A stretch of DNA of 64,000 nucleotides, taken from NCBI GenBank assembly GCA_963714375.1, contig CAVQOG010000001.1, positions 124,001-188,000 on the forward strand, given 5' to 3'. Source of the stretch: UBA5794 sp963714375 (lineage in GTDB: Bacteria; Actinomycetota; Acidimicrobiia; Spongiisociales; UBA5794). The notes below the pieces were generated by a model. The model saw only the letters and a list, made by a program, of their open reading frames with translations. It had not been told where the DNA came from and did not search any database. The number at the start of each line of letters is the position of its first letter. Position 1 is the stretch's first letter. Of this stretch, positions 26,680 to 35,714 are shown piece by piece. The translations under genes and the position numbers were made by a program.

Positions 26680-27339
26680 ATGAGTGACGCCTGGCCCCAC
26701 ACCGCCAAAGTGGCGTTCGTAGGTTCCCACGGTATTCGTAAAACGACGGCGGTTCATGCATTCGCCAATACGATGCAGCGAGCCGGCAGGTCGGTTGAGC
26801 ATGGCCGTGAGGTAGTTCGAGACAACCCACTTGGCATCAATGAGTCGGCAACCGATGAGTCGCAGCTGTGGGTACTGGTTTCCCAAATTCAGATGGAACT
26901 CCGGCTTGCGCCCAAGGCTGAAGTCCTTGTCCTTGATCGAGGAGTCATGGACAACTATGCGTACTACTTGCGTGCGGCACAGGGTGACCCCTTTGACATT
27001 GGACCACTCGTTACCACATGGTCACAGACGTACGACATGGTTGTGCGTCTTCGCCCGGACATTGAACTCCGCTCCGATGGCGTCCGATCGACGTCTGACA
27101 CCTTCCGTGATGAGATAGAAGCACTCCTTGACGAGCATCTTCCGCTGCTCGTGGCGGATCGGCGGATGGTGGAGATCAACGCATCAGATATCGGCGACCG
27201 TTTCGACTGGTGGCCACTCGCCGAGCGGCTCGCCGCCTTCGTGGAGCAGCCGCTCTTCGCCGCAGGCGTTCCACGGCGCCGTTCCCGACCAACGCGACGT
27301 CCAGCTCCGGATCTACCCCAGCTGGATCTTGAGATCTGA
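26680..27339 (+). CDS. AAA_28-like ATP-binding protein with altered Walker A
   Basis: 219 residues. The N-terminal P-loop is VGSHGIRKTTAVHAFA, where the usual Gly before Lys is Arg; the Walker B-like strand is AEVLVLDRGVMDNYAYYL. The fold resembles the AAA_28/NadR-type nucleoside kinases (GSHGTGKT). The C-terminal part is compatible with a lid region (STSDTFRDEIEALLDEHL). The 5-base gap to clpX suggests cotranscription. Substrate unknown. Confidence 0.75.
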   Translation: MSDAWPHTAKVAFVGSHGIRKTTAVHAFANTMQRAGRSVEHGREVVRDNPLGINESATDESQLWVLVSQIQMELRLAPKAEVLVLDRGVMDNYAYYLRAAQGDPFDIGPLVTTWSQTYDMVVRLRPDIELRSDGVRSTSDTFRDEIEALLDEHLPLLVADRRMVEINASDIGDRFDWWPLAERLAAFVEQPLFAAGVPRRRSRPTRRPAPDLPQLDLEI

Positions 27340-27369
27340 CGTGCGACGCCATGCCGTAGGCTGCCCATC

Positions 27370-27891
27370 ATGACACACCCCGACCCGCCACACGCGGCCC
27401 CCGAGCGCGAGACGCTCCGGGCATTCCTTGACTACTACCGCGCCCTCCTGCTCGACAAGGCCGGTGGCCTGACGCGAACCCAACTTCACACCAGACTCGA
27501 ACCTTCAACGCTCACGCTCGGGAACCTGCTTCATCACATGGCTGTCGTCGAACACTGGTGGTTCAACGAGGCGTTCGCAGGCAACGACAGCCTCGAACCC
27601 TGGGCATCGGCACCGTGGGACAACGACCCGGACTGGGACTTCAACACCGCCTCCGAACTCGATACGGCTGTGATCATTGAGCGGTACGAAGGCGCGGTCG
27701 CTATGTCGCGCGTCATCGAATCATCGGCCGAGTCCCTCGACGACCTATCCGTGCGAACTCGGAAGGATGAGCACTGGTCGTTGCGCTGGATCATGGTTCA
27801 CATGATCGAGGAATATGCCCGCCACGCCGGTCACGCCGATCTCATACGCGAATCCGTCGACGGCGAAACCGGCGACTTCCGGGTTGCCTAG
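27370..27891 (+). CDS. DinB/DUF664 family protein
   Basis: 173 residues, a DinB four-helix bundle. The metal-site histidines are seen in LLHHMAVVEHWWFNEAF and in MVHMIEEYARHAGHADLIRE, the typical DUF664 end motif. Members are thiol-dependent transferases or metal-binding proteins, mycothiol-linked in actinomycetes; the reaction here is unknown. Confidence 0.87.
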   Translation: MTHPDPPHAAPERETLRAFLDYYRALLLDKAGGLTRTQLHTRLEPSTLTLGNLLHHMAVVEHWWFNEAFAGNDSLEPWASAPWDNDPDWDFNTASELDTAVIIERYEGAVAMSRVIESSAESLDDLSVRTRKDEHWSLRWIMVHMIEEYARHAGHADLIRESVDGETGDFRVA

Positions 27892-27900
27892 CCGAGACCG

Positions 27901-29109
27901 TCATGTCCCTTTCACCTGTGCACCGGCCTTCCAGACATGAGTCACGCGAGTCGGATCGCCCCACCCGGAACTGTCGTCAAGAGGGTTGAAGTCGAGCGCG
28001 ATGATGTCGGCGTCGTAGCCTTCTCGCAGCTGTCCTGACACGGGTGCCTGCGGTCCAAGAGTCTCCGGTCCGTTCGCGGTCGCGGCCTCGATCGCTTCGA
28101 GTGCGGTCATACCGGCGTCTTGGAGCAGCTTGATCTCCAAGGAGTTCTCTCCGTACTTGTAGCCGGACACGAAGAGGTCGGTCCCCATAGCGATCTTGAC
28201 ACCCTTGGCGACAGCAATCTTGAGTGCAGCCGCGTGATGCTCGGCAACCATCTGTCCCTTCTCGAAGGCATATCGTGGCAACCGGTCGGCCTGTTCCAAC
28301 AGCGTCTCGATAACCATCCGCGTCGGTACAAGAATCGCACCCTGATCAACCATCTGATCGGCCGCCTCCTCGTCAAGATATGAGCCGTGTTCGATGGTGT
28401 GGCATCCCGCAGCGAGGGCGGCCCTGATACCGGGAAGGCCATGGCAGTGCGCAGCGACCACGCGTTCGGCGCGCTTTGCCTCCGCGACGATCGTCCTGAG
28501 CTCCTCATCGGAGAACTGCTGATGCATGGGGTGATCAACCTCAGACAGCACCCCTCCCGAAGCACACACCTTGATCACCTTGGCGTTCTTGCGCAGATTC
28601 ATGCGCACAGCCTTGAGCACCTCAGGTACGCCATCGCACATCACCCCGAAGTGCTCGATGTGGTCGAGGACATCGATGGGTACCCCGTGCACGTCTGCGT
28701 GTCCACCTGTCGTCGACAGAATTCGCCCGGCACCGTAGATGGTTGGTCCGACGACGCTCCCTTCTGCGATGGCAGGTTGTAGATCAATGCCAAGACCCCC
28801 GGGTTCACGGACAGACGTCACTCCACCCATCAGTGTGGCGGCCACATCTCGCACCGCACGGGCAGCTCGGAGGGCAATGGGCTCGGTCAATTGGGTCAGA
28901 AGATCAGGCTGTGGCATTCCCGAGAAGTGTCCATGGCACTCCCACAATCCCGGCATCACGACAGGAAGCTCTGTGATCGTCTCAGCATCTGGCGATCCAG
29001 CGATCGGGCCGACGTAGACAATCGTGCCACTCTCCGTCACGATCGACCCATTCTCTATGGGGTCTCCGCGTCCGGGGATCAGAACCTTTGCATCGATGCG
29101 TATCGCCAT
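27901..29109 (-). CDS. Metal-dependent amidohydrolase (imidazolonepropionase-like)
   Basis: 402 residues, TIM-barrel amidohydrolase. Metal ligands: WECHGHFSG (HxH), VVAAHCHGLPGI, CHTIEHGSYLD, and MGTDLFVSG (Asp). The N-terminal beta-sandwich includes LIPGRGDPIENGSIVTESGTIVYVG. Relatives cleave peptides with prolidase-like activity or cyclic amides; the substrate is not evident. It is convergent with the DinB gene, 9 bases apart. Confidence 0.88.
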   Translation of the reverse strand: MAIRIDAKVLIPGRGDPIENGSIVTESGTIVYVGPIAGSPDAETITELPVVMPGLWECHGHFSGMPQPDLLTQLTEPIALRAARAVRDVAATLMGGVTSVREPGGLGIDLQPAIAEGSVVGPTIYGAGRILSTTGGHADVHGVPIDVLDHIEHFGVMCDGVPEVLKAVRMNLRKNAKVIKVCASGGVLSEVDHPMHQQFSDEELRTIVAEAKRAERVVAAHCHGLPGIRAALAAGCHTIEHGSYLDEEAADQMVDQGAILVPTRMVIETLLEQADRLPRYAFEKGQMVAEHHAAALKIAVAKGVKIAMGTDLFVSGYKYGENSLEIKLLQDAGMTALEAIEAATANGPETLGPQAPVSGQLREGYDADIIALDFNPLDDSSGWGDPTRVTHVWKAGAQVKGT

Positions 29110-29226
29110 GCCCTTCCTTTCCTAGGACGCCAGACTACCGACGTCCTCGACCGGGAACCTGGCTGCACAAGGATTGTCGCCCTCCCGCTCTTGGCTTTGC
29201 ACCGTGAGTAGTTGTGAAGGCTTGGT

Positions 29227-29270
29227 GCCCCCTATCTCGCTGCGCTCGTTTATCCCCCCTGAAGGGGGAT
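29227..29270. repeat. CCCCCT intergenic hairpin element, copy 1
   Basis: Begins GCCCCCTA, ends CCCCCCTGAAGGGGG; the latter folds into a small hairpin. A second copy with the same two ends and a different middle is at 41519-41562. Confidence 0.6.
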
Positions 29271-29444
29271 GGTGTGATACGGCCTGACTAGTCATGCCGT
29301 GCACAGGTCTTTGGTTCTTGAGGGAACTTGCGCTGTTGCCGTAGATATTTGTAGCTCCGGCGCAACATGTTGCGGTGGGAGCGGGCTGTCGGCCCTGGGC
29401 ATATCGGATGTGGTGGCATCCCGCCCAATGTCCGGCTGAAGAGT

Positions 29445-29478
29445 GGAAAGACCCGGGAGTCCAACCCCGGGTCTTTCC
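29445..29478 (+). terminator. Strong hairpin in the valS leader
   Basis: GGAAAGACCCGGG and CCCGGGTCTTTCC form a perfect 13-bp stem with an 8-base loop, about 70 bases before valS. It may end an upstream transcript or act as an attenuator. I could not find a convincing T-box. Confidence 0.6.
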
Positions 29479-29480
29479 GC

Positions 29481-29504
29481 GCTGTCAGCTGTGAGCTGTG
29501 AGCT
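29481..29504. repeat. Heptamer tandem repeat (GCTGTGA)n
   Basis: Three consecutive 7-base units (GCTGTCA, GCTGTGA, GCTGTGA) plus a partial one, upstream of valS. Confidence 0.75.
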
Positions 29505-29534
29505 CCAGTTACACTCCCCGTTCCGGAGGATCCA

Positions 29535-29576
29535 GTGAGCGAAGGCCGTGATGAACCCAACGTATCAACCCGATGA
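29535..29576 (+). CDS. Micro-ORF overlapping the valS start (MSEGRDEPNVSTR)
   Basis: GTG at 29535 is 6 bases after a CCGGAGG site, which is stronger than the site before valS itself. The frame is 13 codons and overlaps the first codons of valS in another frame. It may be a leader peptide used for coupling, or chance. Confidence 0.25.
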   Translation: MSEGRDEPNVSTR

Positions 29577-32154
29577 GGTCGAAGCACGCTGGTATCAGGT
29601 CTGGGAAGAATCGGGCTCATTCCGGCCTGAGGTAAACCCGGATGGCGAGGCCTACTGCATTGTCATCCCACCACCAAATGTTACCGGTGTCCTTCACATG
29701 GGCCATGCACTCGATCATGCGATCCAAGATGTGATCATCCGGCGAAAGCGGATGCAGGGCTACGCGGCGCTCTGGCTGCCAGGGACAGATCACGCAGGCA
29801 TCGCCACCCAGAATGTCGTCGAACGCGAATTGCGGAACGAGGGCATGACCCGCCACGACCTTGGCCGCGAGGCCTTCGTCGAGCAGGTATGGGCATGGAA
29901 GGCCAGGTCAGGCAACACGATCTCCACCCAGATGCGACGGCTGGGAGATTCGACAGATTGGAGCCGTGAGCGGTTCACATTCGATGAAGGCCTGAGCAAT
30001 GCGGTTCGCAAGGTGTTCGTTGACCTCTACAACGAGGGCCTGATGTATCGGGCAAATCGCATCATCAACTGGTGTCCACGATGCCACACGGCGTTGTCGG
30101 ATATCGAGGTCGAGCACGAGGAAGTGCCAGGCAAGCTCACCTACATTCGTTACCCGTTCACCGATGGATCTGGGTCCATCACCGTCGCAACCACCCGCCC
30201 CGAAACGATGCTCGGCGATACTGCGGTAGCGGTCCACCCCGATGACGACCGATACGCGGATGTGATTGGCAGGACCGTCATGCTCCCCCTGATGAACCGA
30301 GAGATCCCGGTCATTGCCGACGATGCGGTCGAATTCGGGTTCGGGACCGGCGCTGTCAAAGTCACCCCTGCACATGATCCACTGGACTTTGAGATAGGCC
30401 AGCGCCACGATCTCGAATCCATCATCGTGATCGATACACAAGCAAAGATCAGCCCAGAAGGTGGCGAGTTCGCGGGTATGGACCGCTTTGAGGCGCGCGA
30501 AGCGATCGTGTCCCGTCTCAAGGAGTTGGCCGCGATCGACAAGGTTGAGGATCACACACATTCGGTTGGTCACTGCTCACGCTGTAGGACGGTCGTCGAG
30601 CCGATGCTTTCGTTGCAGTGGTTCGTCAAGGTTGAGCCACTTGTTGGCCCTGCGATCGAAGCGGTCAAGAACGGAGAAACACGCTTCGTTCCCCAGCGTT
30701 GGGAGAAGACGTACTTCCACTGGATGGAGAACCTCAGGGATTGGTGCGTGAGTCGTCAGTTGTGGTGGGGACACCGCATTCCTGCTTGGTATTGCGACGA
30801 CTGTGACAAAACCATCGTGTCAATGACGGATGCTGTGTCATGCCCTGCGTGTGGCTCGTCGAACCTCACGCAGGACGAGGATGTTCTCGACACATGGTTT
30901 TCGTCTGCGTTGTGGCCATTCAGCACTCTGGGGTGGCCGGACGCGACACCCGATCTCACCACCTTCTATCCAACGAACACGCTGGTCACCGGGTTCGACA
31001 TCATCTTCTTCTGGGTCGCGAGAATGATGAAGTTCGGGATCCACTTCACCGATCAGGTTCCTTTCACCGACATTGTGATTCACGGTCTTGTGCGCGATAC
31101 CGACGGTGTCAAGATGTCGAAATCGCTCGGCAATGCCCTTGATCCGCTCGAACTCATCGACGAATACGGAGCGGATTCTGTCCGACTTGCGTTGATCGAG
31201 AAGGCGGCGCCTGGCCACGACATTCCGCTGAACATCGAATGGATCGACGCGTCTCGCCGTTTTGGGAACAAGCTATGGAATGCACTGCGATTCGCGGTCG
31301 AATTCATGGAAGTCGCCGATGTCCCAGCCGAGGATGGGTATCCGAACGAACCGGGTCCCGAGGACGCATGGATTCTCTCCCGACTCGCTGAGGTAGCGAC
31401 AGAGTTTGACGCTCTCATCGACGAATACCGTCTCTCCGACGCCTACGGCTTGTTGTACAACTTCGCATGGTCCGAGGTATTCGACTGGTACCTCGAGATG
31501 GCCAAGACACTCGCCACCGATGACGCGACAGCACCCTCGATGCGGATCACTCTTGGGGTCGTCCTCAGGGATGTTCTCAAGCTGTTTCACCCCGCCATTC
31601 CTTTTGTCACCGAAGAACTCTGGAGCCATCTTGGTGACGGTTCGACACTCCTCGTCACGGCACCATGGCCGCAGGTGCCACCGTGTCCGAGTCCACCGCA
31701 GATTGGATCGCTCCAAGACATCGTTGCGGGTGTCCGACAGTTTCGTTCCCAGCACCAGATATCACCCAAGACGGACATCCCCCTCACGGTGGTGACCGTT
31801 GATGAACTCCCGGAGTGGTGGATGGGACAAGTCGCCTCCCTGTCGAATGCCTCCCCGCAAGCGGGTCCAAGACCTGACCCCATTGCTGGCAATACGCGAC
31901 TCACCGCCGTCGGCATTGAGGCATTCATCCCCCTCGTTGGGCTCGTGGACATAGAGGCCGAGCGGCCACGGCTCGAAAAGGCAATCGCCGAGATCGAAGC
32001 AAATCTCACCAAGGCCCGCTCAAAGCTCGACAACGCAAGCTTTCTGGAGCGAGCTCCCGAGGATGTTGTTGCAATGGAAAGGGCACGTGTCGAGGCGATG
32101 GATGCCGAACTTGACAAGCAGCACGCGCTTCTTGCCGAGCTCGGTGATGGATGA
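29551..32154 (+). CDS. valS: Valyl-tRNA synthetase
   Basis: Class I aminoacyl-tRNA synthetase, 867 residues, charging tRNA-Val. HIGH motif PPPNVTGVLHMGHALDH (about 43-59), editing CP1 domain with ATTRPETMLGDTAVAVHPDD, KMSKS at 521 (DGVKMSKSLGNALDP), and the C-terminal coiled coil (IEAERPRLEKAIAEIEANLTKARSKLDN). ATG 29551 follows GAAGG; a GTG immediately before it is also possible. The stop overlaps folC (ATGA). Confidence 0.96.
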   Translation: MNPTYQPDEVEARWYQVWEESGSFRPEVNPDGEAYCIVIPPPNVTGVLHMGHALDHAIQDVIIRRKRMQGYAALWLPGTDHAGIATQNVVERELRNEGMTRHDLGREAFVEQVWAWKARSGNTISTQMRRLGDSTDWSRERFTFDEGLSNAVRKVFVDLYNEGLMYRANRIINWCPRCHTALSDIEVEHEEVPGKLTYIRYPFTDGSGSITVATTRPETMLGDTAVAVHPDDDRYADVIGRTVMLPLMNREIPVIADDAVEFGFGTGAVKVTPAHDPLDFEIGQRHDLESIIVIDTQAKISPEGGEFAGMDRFEAREAIVSRLKELAAIDKVEDHTHSVGHCSRCRTVVEPMLSLQWFVKVEPLVGPAIEAVKNGETRFVPQRWEKTYFHWMENLRDWCVSRQLWWGHRIPAWYCDDCDKTIVSMTDAVSCPACGSSNLTQDEDVLDTWFSSALWPFSTLGWPDATPDLTTFYPTNTLVTGFDIIFFWVARMMKFGIHFTDQVPFTDIVIHGLVRDTDGVKMSKSLGNALDPLELIDEYGADSVRLALIEKAAPGHDIPLNIEWIDASRRFGNKLWNALRFAVEFMEVADVPAEDGYPNEPGPEDAWILSRLAEVATEFDALIDEYRLSDAYGLLYNFAWSEVFDWYLEMAKTLATDDATAPSMRITLGVVLRDVLKLFHPAIPFVTEELWSHLGDGSTLLVTAPWPQVPPCPSPPQIGSLQDIVAGVRQFRSQHQISPKTDIPLTVVTVDELPEWWMGQVASLSNASPQAGPRPDPIAGNTRLTAVGIEAFIPLVGLVDIEAERPRLEKAIAEIEANLTKARSKLDNASFLERAPEDVVAMERARVEAMDAELDKQHALLAELGDG

Positions 32155-33557
32155 CGAACCAAGTCCCCGTCATCACGACGCGCGCTGATGCCGAGGCCTT
32201 TCTTGATGCTCGCATCGGCGCAGGAGTCCAGCCGGGACTCGAACGAATCACGGGTCTTCTCGAGCTGATGGGCAATCCACAGACCGAATACGCCACGGTC
32301 CACGTAGCGGGAACGAACGGAAAGACAACCGTGACCCGCATGGTTCAGCAGATTCTCGGTGCGCATGGACTAGCGACGGGGGGGTTCACATCACCTCATC
32401 TCCATCATCTCGAAGAGCGGTTCCACCTTCATGGCAGCCCCATCAGCGGGGATCGATTGACTGAAGAGGTACGCGACATCGCCTGGTTCGTGGAGAAGTA
32501 CGAGGCTGACAACGCCACAACCGTGACCTACTTCGAGACCACTGCTGCACTGGCCTTTTCGCTTTTCGGAAACGGAGCCGTCGATGTAGCCGTCGTCGAG
32601 GTGGGCCTCGGTGGGCGGCTCGATGCAACCAACGTCGTCAACGCTGCCGTCTCGGTGGTCACGGGAATCGGCATCGATCACACGGAGTTCCTTGGAACGA
32701 CGATCGCAGAGATCGCAGCTGAGAAGATGGCAATTGTCAAGGACGGGGGCACGCTCGTGACTGGCCCCCTTCCGGCGGATGCGATCGGCATGGGAGCACT
32801 CCGCATCGAAGAGACGAAGGCGAACTGGATCCGCTTCGGGCTTGATTTCTCCGTCGAGTCGGCATTCATTGCTGTTGGCGGTTGGCAGTGCTCCATCAAC
32901 GGTGTGCACGGCGAGTACGAAGATCTGTACCTCAGACTCCACGGAAGACATCAAGTCGAAAATCTGGCCACAGCAATCGCTGCAGCCGAGATGCTGCTCG
33001 GTCGGAGGTTGGATGCCGAATCGCTCGCATTCGGGGTTGCGTCGCTCACATCTCCCGGTCGGCTCGAGGTTGTTCGCCGAAGGCCAATCGTTCTTCTCGA
33101 CGGTGCACACAACGAGCAGGGGTTCGATGCTCTCGCCCTTACGATCCAGGAAGAATTCCCTGCGATGGACTGGAAGCTCGTCATCGGAGCCAGGGGAGAG
33201 CGCGTCGTTGGAGACCTCGTCGCGCCTCTCAAGGGATTGGTCAGCGCGGCATACGCTTCGGCGCCCCGCGATCCTGCCGGGATATCACCCCAAACTGTGG
33301 CGGATCTTGCCGGTTCTGCGCTCGGTGTTCCTGCGGTAGCCTATGAATCGTCAGATCTCGCGCTTGCGGATGCCGTGTCAGACGCCGGCCCTGAAGGTGG
33401 CGTCATCGTCGCAGGTTCCTTGTATCTCGTTGGCGATGTCCGTGAATCCTTTGAGATTGGCTCGGATCGGTCATCGGAGGCTCATATGCGGTTCGAGGCC
33501 GAAGTTGCGGATGAAGACCCAGACTCAGAATTCATGGAGTCCGACTTGTTCGACTGA
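32151..33557 (+). CDS. folC: Folylpolyglutamate synthase / dihydrofolate synthase
   Basis: Mur-ligase-type enzyme, 468 residues, adding glutamate to folates (and possibly to dihydropteroate). The P-loop is VAGTNGKTTVTRMVQQIL, and other Mur-ligase motifs are VVEVGLGGRLDATNVV, GIGIDHTEFLG and GRHQVENLATAIAA, with LLDGAHNEQG in the C-domain. It is translationally coupled to valS, a common neighbour. An acidic tail of ~20 residues ends the protein. Confidence 0.95.
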   Translation: MTNQVPVITTRADAEAFLDARIGAGVQPGLERITGLLELMGNPQTEYATVHVAGTNGKTTVTRMVQQILGAHGLATGGFTSPHLHHLEERFHLHGSPISGDRLTEEVRDIAWFVEKYEADNATTVTYFETTAALAFSLFGNGAVDVAVVEVGLGGRLDATNVVNAAVSVVTGIGIDHTEFLGTTIAEIAAEKMAIVKDGGTLVTGPLPADAIGMGALRIEETKANWIRFGLDFSVESAFIAVGGWQCSINGVHGEYEDLYLRLHGRHQVENLATAIAAAEMLLGRRLDAESLAFGVASLTSPGRLEVVRRRPIVLLDGAHNEQGFDALALTIQEEFPAMDWKLVIGARGERVVGDLVAPLKGLVSAAYASAPRDPAGISPQTVADLAGSALGVPAVAYESSDLALADAVSDAGPEGGVIVAGSLYLVGDVRESFEIGSDRSSEAHMRFEAEVADEDPDSEFMESDLFD

Positions 33558-33614
33558 TCCGGATGCGATTGGCTCGAACGGTTTCGCGGTTGGTCGATGG
33601 ATTGAGCCGACACA

Positions 33615-33646
33615 AGAAAGGCGACCCTTCGCTGGATCGCCTTTCT
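33615..33646. terminator. Bidirectional terminator after folC
   Basis: AGAAAGGCGA (33615-33624) pairs perfectly with TCGCCTTTCT (33637-33646). It lies between convergent folC and the 33665 gene; A- and T-rich flanks make it usable in both directions. Confidence 0.75.
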
Positions 33647-33664
33647 CAGTTGGTTCCGTGCGAG

Positions 33665-33997
33665 CTACTTCTTGGTATCGGCGCTCTTCGCGTCGGCACT
33701 CTTGACGTCGGCGGCCGTTTTGTCAGCGGCCTTGTCAGTTGCTTGGGATGCAACTTTGGCCGCATCGGCCTCAGGCTGCTTTCCCGTGGCCTTCGCGACG
33801 GTTGCCTTGGTTGCGTCTACGGCATCGCTCGTCTTTGATTTGGCGACATCAACTGCTTTGCCAGTTGTCGCCTTCACCGACCCGACTGCCTCACCGGTCT
33901 TGTCGCGAGCCGACTTCGACTTTCCGACGACGACGGCGACCCCCGCCCCGATAGCTGCTGCGACGGCTGCGAGCCCGAACCATTTCTTGCTTGCCAC
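33665..33997 (-). CDS. Ala/Lys/Thr-rich repetitive protein with N-terminal membrane anchor
   Basis: 110 residues. MASKKWFGLAAVAAAIGAGVAVVVGKSKSA is a short helix with a basic end; the remainder is made of imperfect 7-11-residue repeats of Ala, Lys, Asp and Thr (for example KTGEAVGSVKATTGKAVDVAK), like LEA or histone-H1-type disordered proteins. It could be a stress or membrane-associated protein; no specific function is known. A GGAGG-like site precedes the ATG. Confidence 0.75.
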   Translation of the reverse strand: MASKKWFGLAAVAAAIGAGVAVVVGKSKSARDKTGEAVGSVKATTGKAVDVAKSKTSDAVDATKATVAKATGKQPEADAAKVASQATDKAADKTAADVKSADAKSADTKK

Positions 33998-34142
33998 TGA
34001 ATCCTCCTGGGTTGCGCTGCGAGATGATCTTCTGCCATAGTTTAGGACGCTGCGACGGGGTTGCTCCCCACTTGATGGTGAGCATTGGCGATACCAACGA
34101 GGGGACTTGACGAGCCCTCAGTTCAGCGACCCCGTACTCTCC

Positions 34143-34177
34143 GTAATCCGTAATGCGTAATCCGTAATCCTCAATCC
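34143..34177. repeat. Heptamer tandem repeat (GTAATCC)n upstream of ndk
   Basis: Five successive 7-base units: GTAATCC, GTAATGC, GTAATCC, GTAATCC, TCAATCC. The array ends 11 bases before the ndk start, so it lies in the 5' untranslated or promoter region. Confidence 0.85.
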
Positions 34178-34188
34178 ATGGAGTAGCA

Positions 34189-34593
34189 ATGTCACTTGAA
34201 CACACTTATGTGATGGTCAAACCCGATGGAGTCGCCCGCGGGCTCGTGGGTGAGGTCGTTGGCCGTCTGGAACGAAAGGGCTTGAAGCTCGTCAATATGC
34301 GCATGCTGACGATCGACGCGGATCTCGCTGGCCTCCACTACGCCGAGCACACGGACAAGCCGTTTTTCCCGGAGTTGGTTACATTCATCACTTCTGGTCC
34401 CGTTGTCGCGATGGAATGGTCTGGCGAGAATGCCGTGGCGGTAGCCCGCACGTTGATGGGTGTCACGAATCCCGTTGAAGCTGCTCCCGGTACGATCAGA
34501 GGAGACTTTGGTCTTGTTATTACGGAAAACATCGTGCACGGATCTGATTCACTCGAGAGCGCCGAGCGCGAACTGAGTATCTACTTCGGTTAG
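34189..34593 (+). CDS. ndk: Nucleoside diphosphate kinase
   Basis: 134 residues. Transfers gamma-phosphate between nucleotides via a phospho-His. Typical motifs: THVYMVKPDGV-like start (TYVMVKPDGVARGLVGEV), GDFGLVITENIVHGSDSLESAERE with the active-site His. Complete at normal length. Confidence 0.97.
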   Translation: MSLEHTYVMVKPDGVARGLVGEVVGRLERKGLKLVNMRMLTIDADLAGLHYAEHTDKPFFPELVTFITSGPVVAMEWSGENAVAVARTLMGVTNPVEAAPGTIRGDFGLVITENIVHGSDSLESAERELSIYFG

Positions 34594-34662
34594 CCAAGCA
34601 AAGTCTTTCAGGCTGATTAATGGTTCGATGGGTACACTCCGACGCAACAACTCGGAAGTCAT

Positions 34663-35694
34663 ATGAATAGCCTCCTCTCATTCGCCGGCCGCGATATGGC
34701 GGTCGACCTCGGGACCGCCAACACGCTTGTGTTCGTTCGCGGTCAGGGCATCGTTTTGAACGAACCATCTGTCGTCGCAATGAACACCCGCGACAACCGT
34801 CCTCTCGAGGTTGGAATGGCCGCCAAACGGATGATTGGCAGAACGCCGTCGTATATCCAGGCGATTCGTCCACTCAGGGATGGTGTCATCGCAGATTTCG
34901 ATGTCACCGAAAAGATGCTCCGCTATTTCATCGACAAGGTGCATACGGGCCGTTTTGCGGCGCGTCCGCGCATTGTCATCTGTGTCCCCTCCGGTATCAC
35001 CGCCGTTGAGCGTCGCGCCGTTGAAGAAGCTGCGTACCACGCGGGTGCGAGACGGGCATACACCATCGAGGAGCCGATGGCCGCCGCCATTGGGGTTGGT
35101 CTCCCCGTTCACGAACCGACCGGTTCGATGGTTGTCGACATCGGTGGTGGAACCACTGAGGTTGCCGTGATCTCGCTCGGTGGCATCGTTGTTTCGAAGT
35201 CCTCCCGCATCGGTGGGGACGAACTTGACGAGGCGATCATCAATTGGGTCAAGAAGGAATACAGTCTCATGCTCGGTGAACGTACATCCGAGCAGATCAA
35301 GATGGCGATTGGATCGGCGTGGCCGTATCCGGATGAGCCAGCGGCGGAAGTCAGGGGTCGAGACCTGATCACTGGTCTCCCGAAGACCATCGTTCTTTCG
35401 AGCGCCGAGGTGCGTGAAGCCATTGAAGAGCCGGTTCAATCGGTGGTGGACGCCGTCAAGTACACCCTCGACAAGACACCCCCCGAGTTGGCAGCAGACA
35501 TCATGGAACGTGGCATTGTCCTCACGGGTGGCGGTGCATACTTGAAGGGTCTTGACGTGAGGCTCGCCCATGAAACAGGAATGCCGATTGTGACGGCAGA
35601 CAGCCCCCTCCACAGTGTGGTTCTTGGATCAGGGGCGTGTCTTGAGGAGTTCGACGTGCTTCAAGCCGTGCTCCAGTCGTCTGGCCGCGCCTAG
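34663..35694 (+). CDS. mreB: Rod-shape determining actin homologue MreB
   Basis: Cytoskeletal ATPase that guides sidewall peptidoglycan synthesis, 343 residues. Actin-fold motifs: MAVDLGTANTLVFV (phosphate 1), MVVDIGGGTTEVAVISLGGIV (phosphate 2) and IVLTGGGAYLKGLD (adenosine). First gene of the mreBCD-mrdA-rodA operon, so the organism is probably rod-shaped or curved, with lateral growth. Confidence 0.97.
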   Translation: MNSLLSFAGRDMAVDLGTANTLVFVRGQGIVLNEPSVVAMNTRDNRPLEVGMAAKRMIGRTPSYIQAIRPLRDGVIADFDVTEKMLRYFIDKVHTGRFAARPRIVICVPSGITAVERRAVEEAAYHAGARRAYTIEEPMAAAIGVGLPVHEPTGSMVVDIGGGTTEVAVISLGGIVVSKSSRIGGDELDEAIINWVKKEYSLMLGERTSEQIKMAIGSAWPYPDEPAAEVRGRDLITGLPKTIVLSSAEVREAIEEPVQSVVDAVKYTLDKTPPELAADIMERGIVLTGGGAYLKGLDVRLAHETGMPIVTADSPLHSVVLGSGACLEEFDVLQAVLQSSGRA

Positions 35695-35714
35695 GTGGGC
35701 GTGCGCCTCCGCTG

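Larger units (their letters stand above)
29110..29534. other. Intergenic region upstream of valS
   Basis: No gene is seen. The interval holds, in order, a CCCCCT hairpin element (29227-29270), a palindrome CGCAACATGTTGCG (about 29361-29374), a 13-bp terminator-like hairpin (29445-29478) and heptamer repeats (29481-29504). It lies between the divergent amidohydrolase and valS, so both promoters must be here. Confidence 0.6.

Noticed and set aside
29390..29430. T-box-like GGTGGCATCCCGCCC upstream of valS
   Set aside because: The bulge would read UGGC, which does not match the A discriminator expected for tRNA-Val, and I find no stem I features. The match to the T-box core is only partial.
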